A DNA stretch of 64,000 nt from Deltaproteobacteria bacterium (GCA_016938035.1 JAFGVK010000061.1:39095-103094); one strand, 5' to 3'. Positions 42,176 through 51,636 are shown, counted from the first letter of the stretch. Made by a program: numbers and translations. The notes: a model not told the origin generated them from the letters alone.

Positions 42176-44440
42176 ATGTTCATCGGACGAGAGATCGACG
42201 CGAGCGGCGCTGAGCGCGAGGCGGAGCTCCCCACAGACCGCCTCCGCCGCCACGCGGTGCTGCTCGGCATGACCGGATCGGGAAAGACCGGGCTGCTCAT
42301 CACCCTCTTGGAGGAGGTAGCTCGGGCGGGGGTGCCGGTGATCGCCCTGGATCCCAAGGGCGATCTGACCAACCTTGCCCTGCCCCTGATCACCGCGCCT
42401 GAGTTCGCCCCCTGGGCCGAGGATGCCGATGAGGCCGCGTCCAAGTGGCGCGATGGCCTCGCGGGGTGGGGGATCGACCAGCGCGCCCGCGAGGCGTGGG
42501 CCGAGGTGCCGGTGACGGTCTACACCCCCGGCTCAACGGCCGGGAGGGCGGTCGACGTGCTCACCGGCCTCAGCGCCCCCCCGGCGGGCGTGGACGAGGA
42601 GGCGCTCCGGGCCCTGGTGAGCGGCACGATCAGCGCGCTGCTGGGCCTGATCGGCGCGCAGGCCGATCCGCTCACCGATCCAGGCCATGTGGTGCTGTCG
42701 ATGATCCTGGAGCGCGCCTGGGCGGCGGGTGAGGGGCTGAGTCTGGAGCGCCTGCTGCCAGCGCTGGTGGACCCCCCCTTTCCGAGGGCGGGGGTGTTCC
42801 CGGTGGAGGATTTCCTTCCCCGCAGGGAGCGGGTGCGGCTGGCGATGCGCCTGAACGCCGTGGTGGCCTCGCCGGCCTTCGCGCCGTGGTCCGAGGGTGA
42901 TCCGCTCGATGTGGACGCGCTGCTTGCGGGACCAGGGATCCACGTGTTCTACACCGCGCACCTCGCGGAGGGGCAGCGGGAGTTCTTCTCCACCCTGCTC
43001 CTCGACAGGGTGCTCGCCTGGTCGCGCCGGCAGGCGGGCAGCGACGGGCTGCGCGCGGTGCTGGCGATGGACGAGGCGCTGGGCCTCGCTCCGCCCCACC
43101 CCGCCAACCCCGGGACCAAGGCCCCGCTGCTCACCCTGATGAAGCAGGCGCGGGCGGTGGGCCTGGGGCTGGTGCTCGCGACTCAGAACCCCGTCGATCT
43201 GGACTACAAGGCCCTCTCCAACGCCGGGCTGTGGATCTCGGGGCGGCTCCAGACCCGGCAGGACCGGGAGCGGGTGGCCGAAGGGCTGGGCGAGGTCGAT
43301 CTGGCCGAGCTCCCCGCCAGGGTCTTCGCCCTGCGCGACGTGCGGCAGCAGGGGGTCCGCACCCTGCGCTCTCGCTGGGCCCTGTCTTACCTGCGGGGGC
43401 CGCTGACCCTGGCCGAGGTGGGGCGCCTCGCGCCGCCGCCCCCTCAGGTGGAGGAGGTGATGCCGGTGATCTGCCCCATCCGCGACGACGCGCCCGGCCT
43501 GTCCAAGGCCCCTCCTCCCGCCCCTGAGGGCGTCGCCTTCGCCTTCCTTGACCCAGAGGTCATCTTCAGCGCAGCGATGGAGGGGGCCTTCGAGGGGCTG
43601 GGGCGCGCGCCGCGCGAGGACGGCGTGGTGGTGTGGGAGCCAGCCCTGCTGGCGCGGCTCTCGCTCCGCTTCGACGAGGGGCGCGATTTCGTCGAGCAGC
43701 GGGACGAGCTGCGGGTGTTCTACCCCCTCAGCCGCTACGTCCCCGCCAAGGTGCTGCGCCCGCCGATCGAGCGCGCTCACCTGCTGCGCGAGGTGCCCAG
43801 CGGGTACTTCCCGCCGCTGCCCGAGCACCTCGACACCCGGAGGGAGCTGGACGCGGAGCGCAGGCGGGTGGCCGACGAGGTGCTGCGGGGAGAGACCACC
43901 GAGCGCTACCTGCACCGGGGGCTGCGCCTGAGCAGCAGAGCCGGGGAGGCGCGGGTCGCGTTCGAGGCCAGGGTGCGCGAGGCGGTGGAGGCCAGGACCG
44001 CCGAAGCAGCCAGGGCGCTGCAGGCCCGCTACCAGGCCAAGGCCGCGGCGCTGGAGGCCAAGCGGGAGCGCCTGGAGCTGCAGGTGGAGCACAAGCGCGC
44101 GGCGGCGCGCGATCAGGCGGTGAGCGAGGCGCTGGGCGCGGGGGAGATGGTGCTGGGGTTGCTGCTGGGGCGGCGCAGGGCCCTGGCACCCGCCGCCCGG
44201 CGCAGGGGTCAGACGAAGCGGGCCCAGGAGCGCGCAGAGGCGGTGGAGGCCTCGCTGGACCAGCTCCGCGACGCGCTGCTGGAGCTGGAGCTGGACCTGA
44301 GCGCAGCCCTGGAGGCGCTTAGGGCCGAGCACCAGCCGCTGCTTGAGGGGATCGAGACCCAGGTGGTGGGGCTGGAGCGGGATGACATCCTGCTGTCGGA
44401 CTACACGATCCTCTGGTTGCCGCTCACGCGACCTGTCTAG
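42176..44440 (+). CDS. HerA/FtsK-superfamily ATPase with DUF87-like core and coiled coil
   Basis: A 754-residue ATPase. It starts MFIGREIDASG, then Walker A GMTGSGKTG (31-39), DPKGDL (switch-like Asp after beta 2), Walker B-like region LRAVLAMDEALGL, and ATQNPVDLDYKALSNAGLWISGRL, a hallmark of HerA-like helicases and related plasmid ATPases. From about residue 590 it becomes a long charged coiled coil (EARTAEAARALQARYQAKAAALEAKRE) and ends in a short beta segment. No signal or membrane span. Probably a DNA-translocating or conjugation-type ATPase; the partner nuclease NurA is not adjacent. ATG at 42176 follows GAGGTG; longer upstream frames read through repeat B2 and are unlikely. Confidence 0.85.
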   Translation: MFIGREIDASGAEREAELPTDRLRRHAVLLGMTGSGKTGLLITLLEEVARAGVPVIALDPKGDLTNLALPLITAPEFAPWAEDADEAASKWRDGLAGWGIDQRAREAWAEVPVTVYTPGSTAGRAVDVLTGLSAPPAGVDEEALRALVSGTISALLGLIGAQADPLTDPGHVVLSMILERAWAAGEGLSLERLLPALVDPPFPRAGVFPVEDFLPRRERVRLAMRLNAVVASPAFAPWSEGDPLDVDALLAGPGIHVFYTAHLAEGQREFFSTLLLDRVLAWSRRQAGSDGLRAVLAMDEALGLAPPHPANPGTKAPLLTLMKQARAVGLGLVLATQNPVDLDYKALSNAGLWISGRLQTRQDRERVAEGLGEVDLAELPARVFALRDVRQQGVRTLRSRWALSYLRGPLTLAEVGRLAPPPPQVEEVMPVICPIRDDAPGLSKAPPPAPEGVAFAFLDPEVIFSAAMEGAFEGLGRAPREDGVVVWEPALLARLSLRFDEGRDFVEQRDELRVFYPLSRYVPAKVLRPPIERAHLLREVPSGYFPPLPEHLDTRRELDAERRRVADEVLRGETTERYLHRGLRLSSRAGEARVAFEARVREAVEARTAEAARALQARYQAKAAALEAKRERLELQVEHKRAAARDQAVSEALGAGEMVLGLLLGRRRALAPAARRRGQTKRAQERAEAVEASLDQLRDALLELELDLSAALEALRAEHQPLLEGIETQVVGLERDDILLSDYTILWLPLTRPV

Positions 44441-44484
44441 TCGGGCGGGATGGACTAAGTGGGCTGCTTCGCAGGAGGCCCCCC

Positions 44485-45825
44485 ATGCCCTCAGACAAGG
44501 TCTACGTCCGCACCTTCGGCTGCCAGATGAACGTGTACGACACCGGGAAGATGTACGCGCTGCTCGCCCGCGACGGGTGGGAGCGCGCCGAGACCCCCGA
44601 GGAGGCCACGCTCATCCTCATCAACACCTGCTCGATCCGCGAGAAGGCCGAGAACAAGCTCCACTCCACCCTCGGTGAGTACCGCGGTCTGCGCAAGCGG
44701 GGGCAGCAGGTCCGGGTGGGGGTCACCGGCTGCGTCGCCCAACAGGAGGGGGAGGCGATCCTGCGCCGCTACCCCGACGTGGATCTCGTGGTCGGCCCGG
44801 ACGGGGTGCCCCACATCCGCGAGCTGGTTGCCAGGGCACAGGCCGGCGAGCGGGTGCTCGACACCGACTTCCTCGCGCTGGCTGGCTACCCCTTCGTCCC
44901 CGACGTGGACCCCCAGGCCAGCAAGCTCCACACCGGCTTCGTCACGGTGCAGAAGGGCTGCGACCACAAGTGCACCTACTGCATCGTCCCCAGCGTGCGG
45001 GGCGCGGAGGTCTCTCGCTCGGCCGACGAGGTGGTGGCCGAGGTGGAGGCGCTGGTGGCCCAGGGCCTCAAGGACATCACCCTGATCGGGCAGAACGTGA
45101 ACGGCTGGGGCAAGGGCCTGCCGGGGGATCCGCGCTTCGGGGAGCTGCTGCTGCGGGTGGGGGCGGTGTCGGGCCTCGATCGCCTCCACTACACCACCTC
45201 GCACCCCTCTGAGATGGGCCCCGACATCTACCAGGCGCACCGCCAGCTCCCCAACCTGGTGCCCCACCTGCACCTGCCGGTCCAGTCGGGCAACAACCGG
45301 ATCCTCAAGCGGATGCATCGCCTGTACACCCGCGAGCATTACCTCGATGTGGTGGCCGCGCTGCGTGAGGCCCGCCCCGACCTTGTGCTGGGCTCGGACT
45401 TCATCGTCGGCTTCCCCGGTGAGACCGCGGCGGAGTTCCAGCAGACCCTCGATCTGCTGGTCGAGGCCGACATCGTGATGTCCTACTCCTTCAAGTACAG
45501 CGAGCGCCCCGGCACCCCTGCGCCCAGGCTCCCCGACGCGGTGCCCCCCGAGGTGGCCGGCCAGCGGCTGACCGCGCTCCAGACCCTCCAGCGGGAGCGA
45601 TCCCTCGCCTGGCACAGGTCGCTAGAGGGGCGGGTGTTCCCGGTGCTGGTCGAGGGGCCCGCCAGGCACGACGAGGGCGTCATCGCCGGGCGCACGCCTC
45701 ACGGGGCGATGGTCAATTTTCCAGGATCGCTGGAGCAGCTCAACCAGCTCGCCCTGGTGCGGGTCACCAAGGGCTTCACCCACTCCGCCAGGGGCGAACA
45801 GGTGGGGAGCGCCGACCTGCGCTAG
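44485..45825 (+). CDS. miaB: tRNA-2-methylthio-N6-dimethylallyladenosine synthase
   Basis: A 446-residue radical-SAM methylthiotransferase that adds the methylthio group at A37 of tRNAs reading UNN codons. The N-terminal UPF0004 domain carries three Cys for the auxiliary [4Fe-4S] cluster (TFGCQMN, INTCSIRE, TGCVAQQ). The radical-SAM motif is CDHKCTYC. A TRAM domain closes the protein (FPVLVEGPARHDEGVIAGRTP, ALVRVTKGF). Length is normal. ATG at 44485 is preceded by AGGAGG. The last bases overlap the stop of the convergent gene. Confidence 0.96.
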   Translation: MPSDKVYVRTFGCQMNVYDTGKMYALLARDGWERAETPEEATLILINTCSIREKAENKLHSTLGEYRGLRKRGQQVRVGVTGCVAQQEGEAILRRYPDVDLVVGPDGVPHIRELVARAQAGERVLDTDFLALAGYPFVPDVDPQASKLHTGFVTVQKGCDHKCTYCIVPSVRGAEVSRSADEVVAEVEALVAQGLKDITLIGQNVNGWGKGLPGDPRFGELLLRVGAVSGLDRLHYTTSHPSEMGPDIYQAHRQLPNLVPHLHLPVQSGNNRILKRMHRLYTREHYLDVVAALREARPDLVLGSDFIVGFPGETAAEFQQTLDLLVEADIVMSYSFKYSERPGTPAPRLPDAVPPEVAGQRLTALQTLQRERSLAWHRSLEGRVFPVLVEGPARHDEGVIAGRTPHGAMVNFPGSLEQLNQLALVRVTKGFTHSARGEQVGSADLR

Positions 45826-46520
45826 AGCAGGGAGTAGCTGGCCTTCTGGCTGAAGAGCGGGGCCGGCGGGGCGCCGCTCAGCGGGGCCTTGCTGACCTCG
45901 ACCCGGACCTCGCCCTGGCGCTCCACCACGGGCACCATCGCCTTGAGGAAGACGAAGGTGGGGCCGAACTCCGCGGCGGCCTGCGCCTCGACCCGCTGCT
46001 CCACCTGGGTGATGGCGGTCTCGCCGATGTAGAAGACGGCCTTCACCGCGAAGCCCTCGGCGACCTCCACCCGGGACCGCGCCACCATCACCGGGATCTC
46101 CACCACCACCGCGTCGCGATCCACCGCCACAACCGTCAGGGGGTAGTTGTCGGCGAACGGGGTCTTGCCCGCCACCTCCAGGGTGAGGGGGACCGGACCC
46201 GCCGGGGCCCGCTGCGGACCGGTGAGGTCAAACGACTCCAGGGGATCGCTCACGTCGGGGAGATCGTCCTCGGGCAGCCCCTCGAACATCTCGAATTCCT
46301 CCACCGGCTCCTCAAAATCGAACGCGTCGAGCACCGAGGTGCCCCCCTCGGCCTCAGCCTTGGCCTTGGCCTTGGTCGCGCCGCGGGAGAGGTCGGGCGC
46401 GTCGCCGAGATCGGTCTCGTCTTCGCTGTCTGACCTCTCGTCGCCGAGATCGAGGGGGCCGGCGAGGGCGGGAGCGGCCAGCAGCAGGCCGCTCAGCAGG
46501 AGCAGGAGTCGCGAGGTCAT
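45822..46520 (-). CDS. Exported acidic protein, unknown
   Basis: A 232-residue protein with a signal peptide (MTSRLLLLLSGLLLAAPALAG). The next 100 residues are very acidic and low-complexity (DERSDSEDETDLGDAPD, a short KAKAKAEAEG stretch, EEPVEEFEMFEGLPEDD). The C-terminal 115 residues form a beta-rich domain (NYPLTVVAVDRDAVVVEIPVM, FVFLKAMVPVVERQGEVRVEV). ATG at 46520 follows GGAG. Convergent with miaB. I recognise no family; a periplasmic binding or adhesion role is possible but not shown. Confidence 0.7.
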   Translation of the reverse strand: MTSRLLLLLSGLLLAAPALAGPLDLGDERSDSEDETDLGDAPDLSRGATKAKAKAEAEGGTSVLDAFDFEEPVEEFEMFEGLPEDDLPDVSDPLESFDLTGPQRAPAGPVPLTLEVAGKTPFADNYPLTVVAVDRDAVVVEIPVMVARSRVEVAEGFAVKAVFYIGETAITQVEQRVEAQAAAEFGPTFVFLKAMVPVVERQGEVRVEVSKAPLSGAPPAPLFSQKASYSLL

Positions 46521-46547
46521 GGCGTTCTCCGGTGGGGTCGAGGATGG

Positions 46548-46631
46548 CGGAACGGGGGCAACTAGCCCAGGGTGGCGGATCGATCCAGCCCCGGGGCCCG
46601 AACGGGAAGATTGTAGACGGAACGGGGGCAA
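46548..46631. repeat. 14-bp direct repeat in divergent promoter region
   Basis: CGGAACGGGGGCAA at 46548-46561 and 46618-46631, 70 bp apart (about seven helical turns), between divergent genes at 46520 (-) and 46700 (+). Possible paired operator. Confidence 0.5.
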
Positions 46632-46699
46632 GCTGCTGTCCCGACCTGTCGCGGTGCGGGCGCTTGGCGCCGGGGGGGGTGGGCGATAAGGCAGACCGG

Positions 46700-48055
46700 A
46701 TGTCCGCCCACCCCTACCTCCACGCCTATCGCACCCGCAGGGGCCACCGCCTCGCGGCCCGGCGCCCCCTCGACTGGGGGGTGGCGCTGCTCACCCCCCT
46801 CGTGGGCGCGGCGCTGCTGGTGCTCCCCGTCCGGTCGGTGTTCCTCGGGTTCCTGGGGCTGGGCGACGCCGCGCTGGCAGAGGGCGTGGAGGCGGTCGCG
46901 ATCCGCTTCGGCTTCGCCATTATCGGGATCTTCTCCATCGACGTGTACGGCGCGCTGGTGCGGGGGGGGGACCGTGCGGTGCTCGAGCACCTGCCGGTGG
47001 ACCCGGTGGGCGTGGTCCGCTACGAGCTGGCGCGGCTCGCGCTGGAGCGGGGATGGATCCCCGCCCTGGGTGCGGTGCTGCTGGTGCCGCTGGCGCTGGA
47101 GGGGAGCCCCGTCGCCTGGGCGGCCACCGCCGGGGTGCTGGCGGGAGCGGCGGCAGCGGGATGGACGGTGTCCGCCCTGATCCTGCTCGGCGCGGTGCGG
47201 GTGGCCGAGAGCCCGGCCTGGGGCCCCTGGCTGGATCTGTTCCGGGGCCACAACCTGCGGGCACAGGCCGCGTTTATCTACGCGCCGGGCCTCTCGCTGG
47301 TGGTGGGTGGGGCGGGGGTCTGGGCCGCGGCTTGGGGGGCAGGAGCGCTGGCTCAGGGGCAGGCCCTGGGGCTGGTGGGGCTCGCGGTCCCGTGGGCCCT
47401 CGCGGCGCTGGCCTGGGCGGCGCTGCCCGCGGTGGCTGCCAGCACCTGGTACGAGGCCAGCGCGGTGGTCGCGGAGATCGACGGGCGCTTCGAGGCGCTC
47501 GCCGACCCGGAGGAGGGCCGCAGGGTCTACCTGGACTGGGCCGTCCGCCTGCTCCCCGCGGGGTGGCGGGTGTACGCCCTGCGCGATCTGCGCGCTGGCT
47601 GGCGGGGCCGGCGCGGCTGGATCACCGGCGCCTGGGTCGGTGGGGTGGGCGCGGCGCTGGTGGGGTGGGCGGGGTCCCCTGCGGCTCCGGCCAGGGCCGC
47701 GGCGGTGGGCTGCGCGGTCGCGCTGGGCACAGGGCTGCTGCCGGTGCTGCTCTCCCGCGACGAGCCGGCGTTTCTGCGGGCATGGCTCCCCAGCGGCGGC
47801 CTGCGAGCGTGGGGGGCCAGAGCCGCGGTGGCGCTGGCCTGGGGGCAGGCGGCGCTGCTCCCGTCCCTGCTCACGGTGGGGGTGAGGCACGGGCTGGGGG
47901 CGCTCCCCGCCCTCGTGCTGTGGGTGGAGGCGGCCGCGGTCGGTGCCGCGATCCTCTCGACGTTGTCGGGCAGGTTGATGGAGCGAGGGATCTGGATCTA
48001 CGCAACGGCCGCCGCGGTGGCCTCTGCGGCGCTCGCCGCGAGGGTGATGGGATGA
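46700..48055 (+). CDS. ABC transporter permease-like membrane protein
   Basis: A 451-residue integral membrane protein with about ten to twelve spans. It starts MSAHPYLHAYRTRRGHR, a basic cytosolic end, then long hydrophobic runs. There is no signature beyond the hydrophobicity, but the ATPase gene downstream overlaps its stop (ATGA), so it is the likely permease of a simple two-component exporter of ABC-2 type. ATG at 46700 is favoured over a longer frame that begins in the divergent gene's leader. Confidence 0.72.
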   Translation: MSAHPYLHAYRTRRGHRLAARRPLDWGVALLTPLVGAALLVLPVRSVFLGFLGLGDAALAEGVEAVAIRFGFAIIGIFSIDVYGALVRGGDRAVLEHLPVDPVGVVRYELARLALERGWIPALGAVLLVPLALEGSPVAWAATAGVLAGAAAAGWTVSALILLGAVRVAESPAWGPWLDLFRGHNLRAQAAFIYAPGLSLVVGGAGVWAAAWGAGALAQGQALGLVGLAVPWALAALAWAALPAVAASTWYEASAVVAEIDGRFEALADPEEGRRVYLDWAVRLLPAGWRVYALRDLRAGWRGRRGWITGAWVGGVGAALVGWAGSPAAPARAAAVGCAVALGTGLLPVLLSRDEPAFLRAWLPSGGLRAWGARAAVALAWGQAALLPSLLTVGVRHGLGALPALVLWVEAAAVGAAILSTLSGRLMERGIWIYATAAAVASAALAARVMG

Positions 48056-48750
48056 AGGCGCTAGAGGTGCGGGGCGTGCGAAAGCGCTTCGGCAGGGTGA
48101 CCGCGGTGGAGCGGGTGGACCTCGCGGTGGATGCCGGGCAATTTGTCGGCCTGATCGGTCATAACGGAGCCGGGAAGAGCACCTTGCTGCGGATCATCAC
48201 CGGCCTGCTCCGCCCCACCGAGGGGACTGTGCTGGTGGGTGGGGTCGACGTGGCGACCTCCCCGCGGGAGGCGCGGCTGAGGATGGGGGTCGTGCCCGAG
48301 GAGCCGGCCCTCTACCCTTACCTGAGCGCCCGCGAATACCTGGACTTCGTCGCAGAGGTGCGCGGGGTCGGAGGGGTAGAGGAGGCGCTGGAGCTGACCG
48401 GGCTGGGGCCTGACGCGGACCGGCTGGTGCGGGAGTACTCGCAGGGGATGCGGCGCAAGACGGCCCTCGCCGCGGCGCTGCTGGGGGCGCCAGGGCTGCT
48501 GCTGCTCGACGAGTCCCTCAACGGGTTGGATCCCCCCTCCGCCGCGCGGGTCAAGGGCGCGCTGCGCCAGCGCGTCGACCAGGGCGCCACCGTGATCCTC
48601 TCCACCCACGTCGTGGAGACCGTGCAGGCGGTTGCGGATCGGGTGGTGATGCTGGCCCACGGCAGGGTGGTCGCGGACGAGGCGGCCAGCGCCCTGGGTG
48701 GCGGCGGCCTGGAGCGCCTGTTCCTGGAGCGGCTCGCGGAGACGATGTAG
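48052..48750 (+). CDS. ABC transporter ATP-binding protein
   Basis: A 232-residue ATPase, CcmA/ABC-2 exporter type. Walker A GHNGAGKST (36-44), a variant signature YSQGMRRK instead of LSGGQ (common in this exporter type), Walker B LLLLDESLNGLDP with the catalytic Glu, and H-loop STH. It overlaps the permease gene by 4 nt. Cargo unknown. Confidence 0.92.
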   Translation: MKALEVRGVRKRFGRVTAVERVDLAVDAGQFVGLIGHNGAGKSTLLRIITGLLRPTEGTVLVGGVDVATSPREARLRMGVVPEEPALYPYLSAREYLDFVAEVRGVGGVEEALELTGLGPDADRLVREYSQGMRRKTALAAALLGAPGLLLLDESLNGLDPPSAARVKGALRQRVDQGATVILSTHVVETVQAVADRVVMLAHGRVVADEAASALGGGGLERLFLERLAETM

Positions 48751-48780
48751 CGCGGGCCGCTGAGGCCCCAGCGGCCCGCG
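48751..48780. terminator. Perfect 12-bp-stem hairpin between convergent genes
   Basis: CGCGGGCCGCTG-AGGCCC-CAGCGGCCCGCG begins at the first base after the ATPase stop codon. The stem is perfect and very GC-rich; the tatC gene ends on the other side at 48811. No T-run, so probably an intrinsic-like or attenuating bidirectional terminator. Confidence 0.75.
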
Positions 48781-48810
48781 CGCCCTCCTCGCGGCGGGTC
48801 CCGCGACCGG

Positions 48811-49641
48811 TCACCTCGCCGGCGCGGGACCTGCCCTCCGGACCTTGGTCGTCGACACCCAGGCCACCCCGATGCTGATCAGGTACAGGAACACCAGCGG
48901 CACCCCTAGGATCGCCTGGGTGACCACGTCGGGCGGGGTGATGAGGGCGGCGATGAAGAACAGGACCACCACCGCGTAGCGGAAGCCCGCCATCAGATCG
49001 GAATGATCGATCAGCCCGATGCGGGCGAGGAACCAGGCTGCCACTGGGAGCTGGAAGGTGAGGCCGAAGGCTGCCATCATCCGGACCGTGGACTGGAGGT
49101 AGCCGCTCACCGACAGGATCGCGTCCGCCTTGAGGATGGTCAGAAAGAAGGGCAGCGCCACCGGGAGCAGCACCGCGTAGGCGAAGAAGGCGCCCAGGGC
49201 GAACAGCGCCGACGAGGCCAGCGCCAGGGGCAGCACCACCCTCCGCTCGGTGCGGTACAGGCCTGGCGCGACGAAGGCCCACGCCTGGTGCGCGATCACC
49301 GGCGAGGCTAGCAGCAGCCCCCCGACCAGCACCACCTGGAACCAGGTGTAGACCCCCTCGGTAGGGGAGCTTGTGATGGCGAGGGTGCCGGGCATCTTGT
49401 CCACGTGGAGGCTGTCAGGCATCCAAGCGGTGAGGGCCAGGTACCAGCGGTCCAGCGGGTAGCTGGGGGCGTCGGTCAGCAGGACCCGCACCGGCGCGGT
49501 GAGCAGGGCGTAGAGCGGATCCGCGAGGCCCATCGCCGCGAGGGTGCCGAGCGAGGCGGCGACCAGCGAGACGATCGCCCTGCGGCGCAGCTCGATCAGG
49601 TGCTCCAGCAGCGGCAGCTCCAGCTCCACCTCAGGGCTCAT
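48811..49641 (-). CDS. tatC: Sec-independent translocase subunit TatC
   Basis: A 276-residue six-span membrane protein, the twin-arginine signal receptor of the Tat system. The N-terminus LPLLEHLIELRRRAIVS is the conserved cytosolic start. Conserved spans include QAWAFVAPGLYRTERR and FGLTFQLPVAAWFLARIGL, containing the substrate-binding loop and the membrane Glu/Gln region, and ITPPDVVTQAILGVPLVFLYLISI at the end. The periplasmic loop between span 1 and 2 is longer than usual (about 60 residues, including DSLHVDKMPGTLAITSSPTEG). It overlaps tatB by 11 nt. Confidence 0.96.
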   Translation of the reverse strand: MSPEVELELPLLEHLIELRRRAIVSLVAASLGTLAAMGLADPLYALLTAPVRVLLTDAPSYPLDRWYLALTAWMPDSLHVDKMPGTLAITSSPTEGVYTWFQVVLVGGLLLASPVIAHQAWAFVAPGLYRTERRVVLPLALASSALFALGAFFAYAVLLPVALPFFLTILKADAILSVSGYLQSTVRMMAAFGLTFQLPVAAWFLARIGLIDHSDLMAGFRYAVVVLFFIAALITPPDVVTQAILGVPLVFLYLISIGVAWVSTTKVRRAGPAPAR

Positions 49642-49852
49642 CGGGCGGCTCCTCTCGACCCCTGCGCGCCGCGACCCGATCCTGTCGGTCCGCCTCTAGC
49701 ACCATCGCCCGGTGGAACTCCTCCGCGATCCGGCGGGCGCGCCCGTAGAGGCGCCCCGCGGTGCGGAGCACTCCGGGCAGGCGCTCGGGCCCCACCACCA
49801 CCAAGAGGAGGAGCGTGAGGACAAGGATTTCGCCGAAGCCCAGGCTGGTCAT
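49631..49852 (-). CDS. tatB: Twin-arginine translocase subunit TatB-like
   Basis: A 73-residue protein with one N-terminal membrane helix (FGEILVLTLLLLVVVGPERLP) followed by an amphipathic, basic helix (GRLYGRARRIAEEFHRAM). The GPERLP hinge is the TatB mark, although the protein is short for TatB (often over 100). It might serve both TatA and TatB roles if no other copy exists. It overlaps tatC by 11 nt. Confidence 0.88.
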   Translation of the reverse strand: MTSLGFGEILVLTLLLLVVVGPERLPGVLRTAGRLYGRARRIAEEFHRAMVLEADRQDRVAARRGREEPPDEP

Positions 49853-49911
49853 CTGCCTCTCTCGCACGGCGCGACCCGATCTGCAATCAAGCCCCGCCGC
49901 GCGGGGGGCGA

Positions 49912-51636
49912 TCAGGGCTCGTAGCTCACCACCGCCGGGAAGGCCGCGCACTCCGGCGCGTCCCTGAGCGAGGCCCAGGCCAGCACCTGCTCCCCCTCGC
50001 CGCGGGGGGTGGTGTGGTCCATGTCGTCGCCGTAGCTCAGCACCTCGCCGGCCATCGCCACCGCGATGGGGTGGTCCAGCTCCGCGAACGCGATCTGCAG
50101 GGCGCCGCCCTGCTGGTTGTCGGTGTGGACCCCGCAGGTGCTGGTGCCGTTGTCGGCGAAGTCCAGGTGGGTGAGGGGATGCATCGGGAAGCTCTGGCCC
50201 CAGGACCACGAGGCGTCGTCGCCCTGGAGTACCACCCCGCCCCCCGCGGCGAGGAAGGCCTCTAGCGAGAGCATAGAGCCCAGATCGTCGATCGGGTAGC
50301 CGGGGTTCGAGAACCACACCGCGTCGTAGGGCTCGAGGTCCGCGGCGCGGATCCCCTCGGCGGGCTCGTCCACCAGATCCACCCTGCGGTTGTCGCCCTG
50401 GCGCAACAGGGTGGCGATGTAGGCCGCGTCGTCGGCGCTCTCGCCGTGGTGATCGTCGTCGAGCACCACCAGCACCGCAGGCTCCGGCGAGGGCGACACC
50501 CAGTCCAGCGCGGCGCCCGCCATGGTGGCTGCCTGATCCTGGGTGATGCCGGGGTCGGAGAAGGTCATCAGGAAGGTGGCGATCCTCCCGGAGGGCTCCT
50601 CCGGGCAGTCGATCTGCAGCGCGCTGGTGCGGACCTGTGTGAAGCGCTCCTCGCCCTCGGTCCACGACCACTCCACCCGCACGGAGGCGGCCCCGCAGCC
50701 CTCCTCCGGCAGCTCGGCGCAGACCCTCCCGGTGGCGGAGACGTAGTCGGAGACCAGGCCGAACACCTGGGGGATCTCGGCGGGATCCGAGATCTGCAGG
50801 TGCCGGCCGCCGGTGGAGGCGGCGAGCGCCGCCAGGGTGGGCTGGTCCACCTCGTCGCCCAGCCCGATGGTGTAGATCGGGGTGGTGATCCCGCGCACCC
50901 GCAGCTTGTAGAGATCCTCCAGAGCAGTGTCTATGCCGTCGCCCGGGTAGGTCTGGTGGTCGTAGGCCTGCTCGTCAGAGGAGTTGTTGTCCTCACCGTC
51001 GGTGAACACCACCACCCCGAGCTGGTTGGTCGCCTCGCAGAAGTCGTGCTGGCTGTCGAACGCCCGGGGCTCCCCTTGGGCCGGGCCGGCCAGGGTCTCG
51101 TTGCCCATCCGCACCCCGTCCCACAGGGCGGACCACCCGTGGTTGACGAACAGGTCGTCCACCGCCGCGTGGAGCGCCTCGCGGTCGGTGCTCACCGGCA
51201 CCAGCACCTCGGCGTTGGTGCTGACCCGCACCAAGGAAGCGCGGCCCTCCACCGCGAGCACGTCGTCGATCAGGCTGCTGGCTGCCTGCTGAGTGAGGGA
51301 CAGCTCCGAGGCGGTGGAGCCGGAGTTGTCCACCACCAGGGCCAGGTCGCCCCCCCTGCGCTCGTCGCAGTCGAGGGACAGCTCCGCGTTCGGAACCTCG
51401 ACGTAGTCTCCACCGTTGAACGAGACCGACACCTTCAGGGCAACCTCGGACTCCCCGCAGCCCAGCGCCGCGCCCGAGGCGTCGGTGGCGAGGACGTAGA
51501 GGCTGATCCACGAGGAGGCGTCGAGCCCCTTCCCGATGTGGACCCGCTGCACCGAGACCTGCTGCTGTGGCGCGACGGGCTCTGTGACACCGCCGCAGGC
51601 GGCGAGGAGGGCGACGAGGATGAGGGGAGCGCGCAT
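49912..51636 (-). CDS. Lipoprotein with von Willebrand factor A domain
   Basis: A 574-residue lipoprotein; signal MRAPLILVALLAACGG, Cys14. The VWA domain spans about residues 95-300 with an intact MIDAS start VVDNSGSTAS (Asp103, Ser105, Ser107) and VVFTDGEDNNSSDEQ, where the second Asp lies. The C-terminal part (about 400-574, VLVVLDDDHHGE, YDAVWFSNPGYPIDD, AAGGGVVLQGDD) resembles a Rossmann-like GATase/ThuA-type fold; catalytic residues not found. Several Cys are spread in pairs. It probably mediates adhesion or protein contact outside the cell. ATG at 51636 follows GGAGG. Confidence 0.82.
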   Translation of the reverse strand: MRAPLILVALLAACGGVTEPVAPQQQVSVQRVHIGKGLDASSWISLYVLATDASGAALGCGESEVALKVSVSFNGGDYVEVPNAELSLDCDERRGGDLALVVDNSGSTASELSLTQQAASSLIDDVLAVEGRASLVRVSTNAEVLVPVSTDREALHAAVDDLFVNHGWSALWDGVRMGNETLAGPAQGEPRAFDSQHDFCEATNQLGVVVFTDGEDNNSSDEQAYDHQTYPGDGIDTALEDLYKLRVRGITTPIYTIGLGDEVDQPTLAALAASTGGRHLQISDPAEIPQVFGLVSDYVSATGRVCAELPEEGCGAASVRVEWSWTEGEERFTQVRTSALQIDCPEEPSGRIATFLMTFSDPGITQDQAATMAGAALDWVSPSPEPAVLVVLDDDHHGESADDAAYIATLLRQGDNRRVDLVDEPAEGIRAADLEPYDAVWFSNPGYPIDDLGSMLSLEAFLAAGGGVVLQGDDASWSWGQSFPMHPLTHLDFADNGTSTCGVHTDNQQGGALQIAFAELDHPIAVAMAGEVLSYGDDMDHTTPRGEGEQVLAWASLRDAPECAAFPAVVSYEP

